A stretch of DNA of 64,000 nucleotides, from contig CM064667.1 in assembly GCA_032717465.1 (NCBI GenBank), forward strand, positions 4,303,783 through 4,367,782, in the 5' to 3' direction. Origin of the DNA: Coenobita brevimanus (Eukaryota; Arthropoda; Malacostraca; Decapoda; Coenobitidae). The position numbers were made by a program, and so were the translations under genes. The first letter of the stretch is position 1, and every line of letters begins with the position of its first letter. Below the pieces are notes generated by a model. That model saw nothing but the letters and a program-made list of their open reading frames with translations. It did no database searches and was not told where the DNA came from. Below, piece by piece: positions 51,204 to 61,074 of this stretch.

Positions 51204-52093
51204 CTAAAAGTCCAGCTGGCTAGGGCTCTCGTTCTCCTGTTCCTGCTCTAGTTCTCCTGGATGGGGCTCGTCCACTGGCGTCAGCTCGTCCCCTGGGGCC
51301 ACGCCTTCTAAGGAGGACATTTTACGCTAACCCGGGGCTGTGATTCTGCGGCGAGCAGCTTTAAGCTGGTCCCGTATGTCATGAAGGGGGCAGCGGGAGT
51401 TGCAGGCTGTGAACTCCCACGGGTTGATAAGAATTAGGTTCGGGTTTTCTCGCGGAGGGGGGCGCCAACGGGAGAGGTATGCCCTGGGCGGGCTAGGCAT
51501 CGGGGTCGGGCTGGTGTGAGGCAGACGTGGCGCGGTGTGGCTGGGGGAGCCGGGGGTCGGGTGGGGAATTTCTTAACAACATTAATTTGGTGTGGAGAAG
51601 GGCAGGCAGTCAGGAGGCGCCGCATCAGCTGTATATCTCTATCCATGTCTTCTGTTGGGTCATGGATAGTGAAGTGTTGTTTCACAACACTTGGGAGTAC
51701 TCGGAGCAGAGTATTAAATGTATGCTGATCCCGGGTTTCATCATCTGCCTCCGGGTAGGCAGCAGTAACCAGGCGTCTTGCCTGTATCAGGGTATTATCT
51801 AAATCCCCGTCGAATGAAAAACTATCCAATTTGGATAGACCCACTACTTTCCCTAATGATGGGGTGATGGCTTGTACAGTGAACTTTGCAAAGTTCTGCC
51901 AGGTGAGTTCTGGGACGATTTTCGGCGCTATGTTCGCCGCCGCTTTACCCAATAGTGGTAGTGTGACTGCAATTTTTTGTTGGTCATTTTCAAAGCCAAT
52001 ATACAGTAAGGGTTTAATGATTGCCAGATATGTGTGTATATCATACTGGTCGGGGTCAAACCTGGGTAACTGAACGTGCGGTTTGGTCGCCAT
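51204..52093 (-). pseudogene. gag: B3 gag, frameshifted
   Basis: ATG 52093; 219 codons of capsid-like gag (PRFDPDQYDIHTYLAIIKPL, FDGDLDNTLIQARRL), then a frameshift near 51465 in the proline-rich linker. INPWEFTACNSRCP follows in the next frame, and TAG at 51204 lies in GACTTTTAGG. Confidence 0.75.
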
Positions 52094-52158
52094 TTTGCCA
52101 AATATTTCCTGATTACCTCTCTCTTACGCCCGGGTCTAGAACCACCACTGGCCACCAG

Positions 52159-54144
52159 TGTAATACTAGGTGAAATTAGGCTCGACTTTTCGTTCCTATT
52201 TCACCTAACATGGAGCGGGGTCCTCTTTCGAGACCGGAGCTTAGTGCAATAAAGAGAGGCAGGACACAAAAACTCCAGGCAATAACCTTTACACGTATAT
52301 TACCAGTCAGACACAGGACAAATCAGCAGATATTACAGCACAATACATAGCAATATAAAACCTTGTCTAGGATATGTGTATCTCGCAGGATACTTGCTTC
52401 TCTGATAGTAATGACAACACAATCAATGCCAGTGTATCAAGAGTGCAGTAAATATAGGCGCACGCGGGAAGCGCGGGGGAGGGTTGAGTCTCACGAGGAG
52501 GAGATAGGGGAGGTGCAGGGAGTGACTTGTGACAGCTAGGGGAAAGTTATGGTAATACTGGAGAGCGGCAGATATTAGCTGTGAAGTTTATATGGTTTCC
52601 ACTAGCCAAGGGACTTTGGTAATTGATTTTATTCTTGATTCACACTTACTCGGGAGATTGGAGTGAGAGAGGGTGATAAACAAGATTTATGGGTAGCGTG
52701 GGGGAGGGAGAGAATACCATTAATACTTCCTTTCACAATATTCCTTCACAGTAAAAGGGGGGTATGTCTTTATAGGGGAACACCAGGCGGCACAGGCTTA
52801 TTAATTGTATAACAGGGATGTCACTCATAAGTATAGTCAGTCAGTTCTTGTTCCACACTCTCGTCCTTTAACTTCTCACTGTGATCTTATTTACCCCAAA
52901 TATTCACTATATGAAATCACTGCACAATACTTACATTAGGGGAAATCACACTTAACCTAAATCACTCGTGCTACAATATCACATGTATTCATCATGGGGA
53001 TAGGCAGGAACATGTCATCGGCGATCCTGCCGGGCTAGGGGCACCGCCAATGCGAGGCGTGCCGAGAGGACACGAGATAACTCGTAAGGGCGTCCTCTCG
53101 CGTCCTGGGCTTCCCGTGGCTTCCGGGCTTGGCTCGGGCGTGTGGCCCTCAGGACTGGGGCCGAATAGCTCCAGGAACCTCTGTGATAGGTCCCGACGTC
53201 GTGGGGGCGTAGAGAGATCACGCCCGGGTGTCCTGGGGAGAGCCAAGAGAGACTGTGGACTGCGGTCTCCAGCGTCTAGGGGCGCCGACAGGGGAGGGCT
53301 GCGGCAGCGACTTCCACTGGGGTCCGTCAGGTGCGTCTGCTCTACAGCCAGGCGTAAGGTACATAGACCAGGGGAGGCTGTGAGGCCTGTCTGGGTCACC
53401 CTGGGACAGGAAGCCTTGGCTCCAGTCTCCTGCCATGGGGACGTCTCTCTACTCTGCACGCCCTCGGAGCGACCGAAGATCATCTCACGAGGGAGGGAGC
53501 GACAGTAGGTCGTCCCTACCATGACACTCTCGGAGCGACCATATATCGTCTCACGAGGATGGGAGCAACCATAGATCGTCTTTACCAGAACACCTTGGGA
53601 GCGACCATAGATCGTCTCTACCTGAACACCTTGGGAGCGACCATTGATCGTCTCTACCGGAACACCTTGGGAGCGACCATAGATCGTCTCTACCTGAAAA
53701 CCTTGGGAACGACCATTGATCGTTTCTACCGGAACACCTTGGGAGCGACCATAGATCATCTCTACCTGAACACCTTGGGAGCGACCATAGATCGTCTCTA
53801 CTGGAACACTTTGGGAGCGACCATAGATCGTCTCTACCAGAAGGGCGCCGTCTGGAGTATGGTTTCTAACTCCACCCCTAGCTGACTCAGCAATTCCACT
53901 ACGCGAAGGTAGTGTCCTTCTCCTACGGTGGCGGCGGCGTGGTGGCTGCATGTCACAGGGGCGCACGGCCCGGGCTGACATGTGTCGCTGTTGCCCGGAG
54001 TGGTGGTGGCTGGTGGCAGCCACCCCGTGGGGTCCGTGTGGGGGTGTCGGCGTATCTGTGGGCACACTACGTTGTTCTTGGCTTGCCCTGTCGTCGGGGG
54101 TACTATGGTATTCTCCGGGGGCACTGTTCAAGCCACACATTTTG
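52159..54144 (-). repeat. Shared LTR between B3 and B4
   Basis: 1986 bp. The left end is CAAAATG on the minus strand (G at 54144 on the plus strand instead of A). It ends ATTACA. Its 11-unit minisatellite is at 53463-53845. Confidence 0.8.
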
Positions 54145-54407
54145 CCACTCTCCCTCCGTAAAAAGTCACGTCCCCGTGGCTGGAGGTGGAACGCTTGTGT
54201 GTTGGAGGTGGTGTAGACGGGCTGGAGGTGTTGCAGCGTAGTTCGCCAGGTGACAGTGTAGGAGTTCTCTTCTTGTGCTGGGTCGTAGGTTAGGAAGAGT
54301 GTGGAGGTGGCGGTGGTAGACAGGAGGAGGTTTAGCAGGTGTTGTGGCCTGCGGAGTTTGTGGTTCCTGCCAAGGGTAGGTGCCCATATGGCCCGCTTCA
54401 CTCTCAT
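52992..54407 (-). CDS. pol: B4 C-terminal domain fused through the PPT to the LTR extension
   Basis: 471 codons with no stop. The C-terminal domain (RVKRAIWAPTLGRNHKL, LLNLLLSTTA, YDPAQEEN, LQHLQPVYTTSN, HLQPRGRDF), the codons of the PPT (RRESGK), the LTR start, MSARAVRPCDMQPPRRR, 11 repeats of ETIYGRSQGV(Q/P)V type, ASCPRVTQTGLTAS, RCRSPPLSAPLDAGDRSPQS, RFLELFGPSPEGHTPEPS and the end SCLSP. This is the cleanest case of the Pol frame entering the LTR in family B. B4 has lost RT and integrase, yet this part is undamaged. Confidence 0.65.
   Translation of the reverse strand: MRVKRAIWAPTLGRNHKLRRPQHLLNLLLSTTATSTLFLTYDPAQEENSYTVTWRTTLQHLQPVYTTSNTQAFHLQPRGRDFLRRESGKMCGLNSAPGEYHSTPDDRASQEQRSVPTDTPTPPHGPHGVAATSHHHSGQQRHMSARAVRPCDMQPPRRRHRRRRTLPSRSGIAESARGGVRNHTPDGALLVETIYGRSQSVPVETIYGRSQGVQVEMIYGRSQGVPVETINGRSQGFQVETIYGRSQGVPVETINGRSQGVQVETIYGRSQGVLVKTIYGCSHPRETIYGRSESVMVGTTYCRSLPREMIFGRSEGVQSRETSPWQETGAKASCPRVTQTGLTASPGLCTLRLAVEQTHLTDPSGSRCRSPPLSAPLDAGDRSPQSLLALPRTPGRDLSTPPRRRDLSQRFLELFGPSPEGHTPEPSPEATGSPGRERTPLRVISCPLGTPRIGGAPSPAGSPMTCSCLSP
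53463..53845 (-). repeat. LTR minisatellite, 11 units (B3/B4 LTR)
   Basis: Mostly 36-bp units alternating two variants (CCTGAACAC and CCGGAACAC). Confidence 0.85.
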
Positions 54408-55116
54408 GTTGCTTGGTGTGGCTGTCGGTGTGGTTGGGAGCTGAATGCTGGATACTGCGGGTAAGGGCCGGGTTTTGTGCCGTGGTAATGCGGCGTTGAG
54501 TCTCTGGGGAGCACAGGTAGAGGAGATTTGGGCCTGATGTAGCTTGATGGTGTGAAGTCGTGGAGAGGTGGGCGGTGTAGGGGTGTGTGTGTATCGGGTG
54601 GGTGGGCATGAGAGTCAGCCGGAAGGGGTGGTGGTGGTGGTTCTGAGGGTGGGTGTGGGTGGGGAAGTAGGCGTGTGGGGTGGGCGGGGTCTGTTAGCAC
54701 GGGCTGTCGCGTGCGTTGGGGGTGCGGGAGAAGGTGAGATCGTTGGAGTGGGCGTGCGTAGGTGTGGAGGGGAGAGGGCAGTGGTAGTGGGTTGTCCTGC
54801 GGGGGTGGCGGGGTGAGCGGGGCACGTGGGCTTAGGTGGAAAGGGTGAGGCGGCGGAGGGAAGGGGTGAGGGTGAGCGAGGTGTGGCGGGTGAGATGTCA
54901 GGTGAGGTGTGGGGGGGGGTGGAGGCGGTGGAGGCTGAGGTGGTAGGGGAGGTGGAGGGGGATGGCGAGGAGGAAACAGCACTCGTATGTGGAAGTGACA
55001 GGCGGTGCGGGAGCAGGGAGGGGTTGGGGGTGTGAGGTCGGTAGCGGTGGTGAGGTGGCAGAAGAGTTGGCTTGGGGGGTAGGTGGCAAGGAGGGAGTGC
55101 GATCTTGTGGTGCCAT
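54404..55116 (-). pseudogene. B4 Pro/Thr/Ser-rich tail, frameshifted
   Basis: Two overlapping frames (55116-54898 and 54982-54404) read a tail like that of B5 (PPVTSTYEC, AHLTSHPP). Equivalent to the post-integrase tail of autonomous copies. Low complexity, C-rich on the coding strand. Confidence 0.5.
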
Positions 55117-55195
55117 CCCGGTGTTTGGTGGTGGAGTGGTCTGGGCGGTAGCAGGGCTCTGTGCTACTGGTGTGGGGTGGGCGGTGGGTACGAAG

Positions 55196-55885
55196 CTAGG
55201 GGATGGTGCGGGTGTGGGGGCGATGGCAGACGGTGTGCAGTGCTGAAACCGTGGTCGCCTGCCAGGGGCTGTGGAGTGGGATGTGGCAGGTGGTGTGCGC
55301 CATCAGAGCCAAGGAAAGGTGGGGTGAAGTGTAGGGGGAGAGAGAGACGGTGGTGGTGGGGAGATGTGGCCTCGCGGGGTTGTCTGAATGCTCGGAGATG
55401 AGGAGGAGGTGTGATAGGGAAGGTGAATGAGTTAACTGTGTGGGCGGGGAAAGCGAACGGTGGTGAAGTGATGATGGTGGGTGGCGCGGGGTGGGAGGTG
55501 GAAGGCAGTAGACGGGGGGAGGTGGTTTTAGGAAGTAGGTTAGGGGAAGATGTGGATAGGGTCCTAGGAGGCCTGTGAAGAGGGAGGCCGGTTTTCTGTT
55601 GAGGGGGTATAGTGGTGTGTGGGGTGGAAAGGTTAGAACTAGTGGCAGGAATAGGGGAAGGTAGAACAGAAGAGATAGTGAGAGGGGAGGAAAAGGAAAG
55701 ATAACGTTCTCCCCCGTCATAGACTGGGGGAGAGGTGAGGTGGCCCCCGCCATTACGGTGGGATGCGGGGGCAGTGGGGGGGGCGCTTTTTGTGTTTCCC
55801 TTTTTGTATTTTCTTCCCCTGAGGCTTGAGGGAATTTGTGTGTGGTGGGGAGGTTTGTAAGCGCCCTCGTGTCATTTGGCTGCAC
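55196..55885 (-). CDS. B4 gag C-terminus joined to a novel Pro-rich hydrophobic segment
   Basis: 229 codons, ASGEENTKRETQKAPPPLPPHPTVMAGATSP-like start, then FPFPPLSLSLLFYLPLFLPL, a hydrophobic stretch of about 25 residues, then a Pro/His/Ser-rich part. The same protein segment occurs in B5 (61800-62421). It replaces protease, RT, RNase H and integrase. No domain recognised; a membrane-associated segment is possible. Confidence 0.5.
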   Translation of the reverse strand: MQPNDTRALTNLPTTHKFPQASGEENTKRETQKAPPPLPPHPTVMAGATSPLPQSMTGENVIFPFPPLSLSLLFYLPLFLPLVLTFPPHTPLYPLNRKPASLFTGLLGPYPHLPLTYFLKPPPPVYCLPPPTPRHPPSSLHHRSLSPPTQLTHSPSLSHLLLISEHSDNPARPHLPTTTVSLSPYTSPHLSLALMAHTTCHIPLHSPWQATTVSALHTVCHRPHTRTIP

Positions 55886-56512
55886 TGGGCAGCTTCTAGC
55901 TGTTCACGGATGTCGTGGATCGGGCATCCGTGGTAGCACGGAGGAAATTCCCACGGGTTGATGGTGATGAGGTCAACGAGGAATTGATTTATTTCGCCGA
56001 TGCATTGAGGGGTGGCATGGACGGCTAGAAGGCGCCTCATTAAACTGATATCTCTATCCATGTCTCCTGTTGCATCATGGATACTGAAGTGTTGTCTCAC
56101 AACACTTGGGAGTACTCTGAGCAGAGTATTAAATATATGCTGATCCCGGGTTTCATTATCTGCCTCCGGGTAGGCAGCAGTAACCATGCATGCGTCTTGC
56201 CTGTATCAGGGTATTATCTAAATCCCCGTTGAATGAAAAGCTATCCAATTTGGATAGAGCCACTACTTTCCCTAATGATGGGGTGATGGCTTGTACAGTG
56301 AACTTTGTAAAGTTCTGCCAGGTGAGTTCTGGGACGATTTTCGGCGCTATGTTCGCCGCCGCTTTACCCAATAGTGGTAGTGTGACTGCAATTGTTTGTT
56401 GGTCATTTTCAAAGCCAATATCCAGTAAGGGTTTAATTATTGCCAGATATGTGTGTATATCATACTGGTCGGGGTCAAACTTGGGTAACTGAACGTGCGG
56501 TTTAGTTGCCAT
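55753..56512 (-). pseudogene. gag: B4 gag, frameshifted
   Basis: ATG 56512; 118 codons, broken near 56190 by a small insertion (ATGCATG). The frame continues 56187-55753 with ETRDQHIFNTLLRVLPSVV and INPWEFPPCYHGCPIHDIREQLEAAQ. The C-terminal third differs from autonomous gag and matches B5. Confidence 0.7.
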
Positions 56513-56577
56513 TTTGCCAAATATTTCCTGCTTACCTCTCTTCTACGCTCAGGTCTAGAACCACCACTGGCCACCAG

Positions 56578-58646
56578 TGTAATACTAGGTGAAATTAGGC
56601 TCGACTTCTCGTTCCCATTTCACCTAACGTGGAGCGGGGTCCTCTTTCGAGACCGGAGCTTAGTGCAATAAAGAGAGGCAGGACACAAAAACTCTAGGCA
56701 ACAACCTTTACATATATATTACCACAGTCAGACACAGGACAAATCAGCAGATATTACAGCACAATATTTAGCAATATAAAACCTTATCTAGGATATGTGT
56801 ATCTCGCAGGATACTTACTTCTCTGATACTAATGACAACACAAACAATCCTAATGTATCAGGAGTGCAGTAAATATAGGCGTGCGCGCGGGGACGCGGGG
56901 AGGTGGTTGAGACTCACTAGGAGGAGATAGGGGAGGTGCGGGGAGTGACTTGTGTTGGCTAGGGGAAAGTTATGGTAATACTGGAAGGTGGCAGATATTA
57001 GCCGTGAAGTTTATATGGTTTCCACTAGCCAAAATACTTTGGTAATTGATTTTATCCTTGATTTACACTTACTTGAGATATGGGAGTGACAGCGGGTGGT
57101 ATACAAGATTTATGGGTAGTGTGGGGGAAGGAGAGAATAAATACTTCCTTTCACAATATTCCTTCACAGTAATAGAGGTATGTCTTTATAGGCACAGGCT
57201 TATTAATTGTATAACAGAGATGTCACTCACACGTATAGTCAATCAGATCTTGTTCCACACTCTCGTCCTTTAACTTCTCACTGTGATCTGATTTACCCCG
57301 ATATTCACTATATGAAATCACAGCACAATACTTACATTAGGGGAAATCACACTTAACCTAAATCAGGCATGTTACAATATCACACGTATTCATCAGGGGG
57401 ATAGGCGGGAACATGTCATTGGTGATTCTGCTGGGCTAGGGGCACCGTCAATGCGAGGCATGCTGAGAGGGCACAGGATAGCTCGTAAGGGCGTCCTCTC
57501 GCGTCCTGGACTTCCCGTGGGTTCCGGACTTGGCTCCGGTGTGTGGCCCTCGGGACTGGGGCCGAATAGCTCCAGGAACCTCTGTGATAGGTCCCGGCGT
57601 CGTGGGGGCGTAGAGAGATCACGCCCGGGTGTCCTGGGGAGAGCCGAGAGAGACTGTGGACTGCGGTCTCCAGTGTCTAGGGGCGCCGACAGGGGAGAGC
57701 TGCGGCAGCGACTTCCACTGGGGTCCGTCAGGTGTGTCTGCTCTAGAGCCATGCGTAGGGTACAGAGACCAGGGGAGGCTGGGAGGCCTGTCTGGGTCAC
57801 CCTGGGACAGGAAGCCTGGGCTCCAGTCTCCTGCCGTGGGGACGTCACTCTACTCTGCACGCACTCGGAGCAACCGTAGATCGTCTCACGAGGGAGGGAG
57901 TGACAATAGGTCGTCCTTACCACAACACTCTCGGAATGACCATAAATCGTCTCACGAGGATGGGAGCGACCATAGATCGTCTCTACCGGAACACCTTGGG
58001 AGCAACCATAGATCATCTCTACCGGAACACCTTGGGAGCGACCATGGATCGTCTCTACCGGAACACTTCAGGAGCGACCATAGATCGTCTCTACCAGAAC
58101 ACCTTGGGTGCGACCATAGATCGTCTCTACCCGATCACCTTGGGAGCGTCCATAGATCATCTCTACCAGAACACCTTGGGAGTGACCATAGATCGTCTCT
58201 ACCTGAACACCTTGGGAGCGACCATTGATCGTCTCTACCGGAACACCTTGGGAGCGACCATAGATCGTCTCTACCAGAACACCTTGGGAGCGACCATAGA
58301 TCGTCTCTACCTGAACACCTTGGGAGCGACCATAGATCGTCTCTACCTGAACACTTTGGGAGCGACCATAGATCATCTTTACCAGAGGGGCGCCGTCTGG
58401 AGTATGGTTTCTAACTCCACCCCTAGCCGATTCAGCAATTCCACTATGCAAAGGTAGTGTCCTTCTCCTACTGTGGCGGCGGCGTGGTGGCTGCATGTCA
58501 CAGGGGCACACGGCCCGGGCTGACATGTGTCGCTGCTGCCCGGAGTGGTGGTGGCTGCTGGCGGCCACCCCGTGGGGTCCGTGTAGGAGTGTCGGCGTAT
58601 CTGTGGGCACACTACGCTCTTCTTGGCTTGCCCTGTCGTCGGGGGT
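56578..58646 (-). repeat. B4 5' LTR, cut by B5
   Basis: 2069 bp visible. It lacks the first about 63 bp of the LTR 5' end because B5 starts at 58647. Its 15-unit minisatellite is at 57863-58386. LTR extension frame in parts at 58805-58068 and 58016-57393. Confidence 0.8.
57863..58386 (-). repeat. LTR minisatellite, 15 units (B4 5' LTR)
   Basis: 36-bp units with GACCATAGATCGTCTC; the first few are shorter or diverged. Confidence 0.85.
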
Positions 58647-59748
58647 TAAAATGCGTGGCTTGAACAGTGCCCCCGAAGAATACCATAGTTTGCCCACAAA
58701 CATGCCGACACCCCCACACAGATCCCACGGGGTAGCCGCCACCAGCCACCACCACTCCGTGCAACAGCGACACATGTCAGCCCGGGCCGTGCGCCCCTGT
58801 GACATGCAGCCACCACGCCGCCGCCACCGTAGGAGAAAGACACTACCTTCGTGTGGAGGAATTGCTGAGCTAGCTAGGGTTGGAGTTAGAACTCAAACTC
58901 CAGACGGCGCCCCTCTGGTAGAGACGATCAATGGTCGCTCCCAAAGTGTTTCGGTAGAGACGATCTATGGTCGCTCCCACAGTGCTCAGGTAGAGATGAT
59001 CAATGGTCGCTCCCACAGTGTCCAGGTAGAGACAATCCATGGTTGCTCCCACAGTGCTCAGGTAGAGACGATCAATGGTCGCTCCCACAGTGTCCAGGTA
59101 GAGACGATCCATGGTCGCTCCCACAGTGCTCAGGTAGAGACGATCAATGGTCGCTCCCACAGTGTCCAGGTAGAGACGATCCATGGTCGCTCCCACAGTG
59201 CTCAGGTAAAGAAGATCAGTGGTCACTCCCACAGTGTCCAAGTAGAGACGATCAATGGTCGCTCCCACAGTGCTCCGGTAGAGACGATAAATGGTTGCTC
59301 CCAGTGTCCAGGTAGAGACAATCAATGGTCGCTCCCACAGTGCTCCGGTAGAGACGATCAATGGTCGCTCCCACAGTGTCCAGGTAGAGACGATCAATGG
59401 TCGCTCCCCAAGTGTTCATGTAGAACGATCTATGGTCGCTCCCAGCCTCGTGAGACGATCTATGGTCGCTCCCAGCCTCGTGAGACGATCTATGGTCGCT
59501 CCGAGGGCGTGCAAAGGAGAGAGACGTCCCCACGGCCGGAGTCTGAAGTCCAGGCTCTCTGTCCTAGAGCATCCCAGACAGGCCTCCCAGCCTCCCCTGG
59601 TCTCTGTTCTCTACGCCTGGCTCTAGAGCAGACGCACCTGACGGACCCCAGTGAAAGTCGCTGCCGCAGTCCTCCCCTGACGGCGCCTCTAGACGCGGGA
59701 GACCGCAGCCCACCATCTCTCTCAATTCTCCCCAGAACACCCAGGTGA
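58495..59748 (+). CDS. LTR extension frame of the B5 5' LTR, with antisense-LTR start
   Basis: 417 codons. The first about 50 residues are antisense of the interrupted B4 LTR and are accidental. From about 58650 it reads MRGLNSAPEEYHS, MSARAVRPCDMQPPRRR, ETINGRSHSVQV/ETIHGRSHSAQV repeats, EVQALCPRASQTGLPAS, RCRSPPLTAPLDAGDRSP and ILPRTPR. Frame lost at 59748; FLELFSPSP-like and CLS ends follow in another frame (to about 59970). Confidence 0.5.
   Translation: MSQGHTARADMCRCCPEWWWLLAATPWGPCRSVGVSVGTLRSSWLALSSGVKMRGLNSAPEEYHSLPTNMPTPPHRSHGVAATSHHHSVQQRHMSARAVRPCDMQPPRRRHRRRKTLPSCGGIAELARVGVRTQTPDGAPLVETINGRSQSVSVETIYGRSHSAQVEMINGRSHSVQVETIHGCSHSAQVETINGRSHSVQVETIHGRSHSAQVETINGRSHSVQVETIHGRSHSAQVKKISGHSHSVQVETINGRSHSAPVETINGCSQCPGRDNQWSLPQCSGRDDQWSLPQCPGRDDQWSLPKCSCRTIYGRSQPRETIYGRSQPRETIYGRSEGVQRRETSPRPESEVQALCPRASQTGLPASPGLCSLRLALEQTHLTDPSESRCRSPPLTAPLDAGDRSPPSLSILPRTPR
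58914..59506 (+). repeat. LTR minisatellite, about 17 units (B5 5' LTR)
   Basis: 36-bp units in the opposite orientation (GAGACGATCAATGGTCGCTC). Most have AATGGTCG where the minus-strand array has TATGGTCG, a subfamily mark shared with 63714-64000. Confidence 0.85.
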
Positions 59749-60711
59749 GACCTCTCCACGCCCCCACGACGCCGGGACCTGTCACAAAGGTTCCTAGAGC
59801 TATTCAGCCCCAGTCCAGATGGTCACACACCAGAGCCCAGTCCGGGAGCCACAGGGAGCCCAGGACACGAGAGGACGCCCTTGCGAGCCGCCCTGTGCCC
59901 TCTCGGCTCACCCCGCATTGACGGTGCCCCTAGCTCCGCTGGATCACCGATGTCGTGTTCCTGTCTTTCTCCCTGAGGAATACGAGTGATAATGGTTGTG
60001 ATTTAGGTTGTGTGTGACTCTCCCCTAGAATAAGTATTGTGCAGTGAATTCATGTAGTGCATATCGGGGCAAATCAGATCACAGTGAGAAGTTAAAGAGC
60101 GAGAACGTGGACTAAGATCTGAATGACTATACGTGCGAGTGCCACCCCTGTTATATAATTAATAAGCCTATGCCTTTCAAGACATACCCCCATTGCTGTG
60201 AAGGAAGACTGTGAAAAGAAGTGTTAAAAGTATTCCATCTCTCCCCACGCTAAGAAACAAGATCTGTTGACTAGCTGTGCAGTAATATTGTGAAAAGAAG
60301 TATTAATGGCATTCTATCTTTCCCCACACTGTGAAGTGAGATTTATGGACTATACCCGTGAGGACATCTCTGTTATATAATCAATAAGCCTATGCCTATA
60401 AAGTCATACCCCCCATTACGGTGAAGAAATATCGTGAAAGGAAATATTAACAGTATTCTCTCCTTCCCCACGCTACCCATAAAATCTTATTTACTGCTCC
60501 CTCTCGCTCCCAAAACTCAAGTAAGTGTAAATCAAAGACCAGAGTTATTCGCCAAAGTATCTTGGCTAGTGGGAACCATATAAACTTCACGGCTAATATC
60601 TGCCGCCTTCTAGTATTATCATAACTTTCTCCTCGCCGTTCTAAGTCACTCTCCGCACCTCCCCTATCTCCCCTTAGTGAGTCACAACTACCCCCCCGCG
60701 CCCCGCGCGCA

Positions 60712-60721
60712 CCTATATTTA
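60712..60721 (+). promoter_or_regulatory. TATA-like box of family B LTR
   Basis: CCTATATTTA follows a CG-rich block (GCGCGC) and precedes a conserved CTGCACTCC. The same arrangement is in the other family B LTRs, for example CCTATATTTAC on the minus strand near 24406. If used, RNA would start about 25-30 nt downstream, leaving about 260 nt of R-U5. Confidence 0.4.
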
Positions 60722-60960
60722 CTGCACTCCCGATGCACTAGGATTGTTGTGTTGTCATTAGTATAAGAAAAGCAAGTATCCTGCGAGATACATCAATCCC
60801 AGATAAGGTTTTATATTGCTTTATATTGTGTTGTAGTATCTGCTGAGTTGTCCTGTGTCTGACTGTGGTAATATACATGTAAAGGTTGTTGCCGAGAGTT
60901 TTTGTCCTGCCTCTCTTTATTGCACTAGCTCCGGTCTCGAAAGAGGACCCCGCTCCACGT

Positions 60961-61002
60961 TGGGCGAAATAGGAACGAGAAGTCGAGCCTAATTTCACCT
61001 AG
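60961..61002 (+). other. U5 hairpin of B5
   Basis: GGGCGAAAT AGG pairs with CCTA ATTTCACC (one mismatch C-A), with inner CGA-GAAG-TCG. It ends about 8 nt before the LTR end and PBS. Confidence 0.6.
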
Positions 61003-61010
61003 CATTACAC

Positions 61011-61028
61011 TGGTGGCCAGCGGTGGTT
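61011..61028 (+). other. Primer-binding site of B5
   Basis: TGGTGGCCAGCGGTGGTT, 1 nt (C) after the LTR end, same as the autonomous copies. The element thus uses the same primer tRNA. Confidence 0.7.
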
Positions 61029-61074
61029 CTAGACCCGGGCGTAAGAGAGAGGTAATCAGGAAATATTTGGCAAA

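Larger units (their letters stand above)
36454..58646 (-). mobile_element. Tandem family B array: LTR - B2 - LTR - B3 - LTR - B4 - LTR
   Basis: Four same-strand LTRs (36454-38535, 43764-46564, 52159-54144, 56578-58646) alternate with three internal regions of 5.2, 5.6 and 2.4 kb. Each internal region is directly bounded by PBS on the right and PPT on the left. B2 and B3 are autonomous-type, B4 is a deletion type. The rightmost LTR is cut at 58646 by B5. Confidence 0.85.
58647..61009 (+). repeat. B5 5' LTR
   Basis: 2363 bp, TAAAATGCGTGG...GCATTACA. Includes a 17-unit minisatellite, an apparent internal duplication of a TTATATAAT-AATAAGCCTATGCCT block (60153-60172 and 60373-60392), a TATA-like CCTATATTTA at 60712, and the U5 hairpin. 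Confidence 0.85.
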
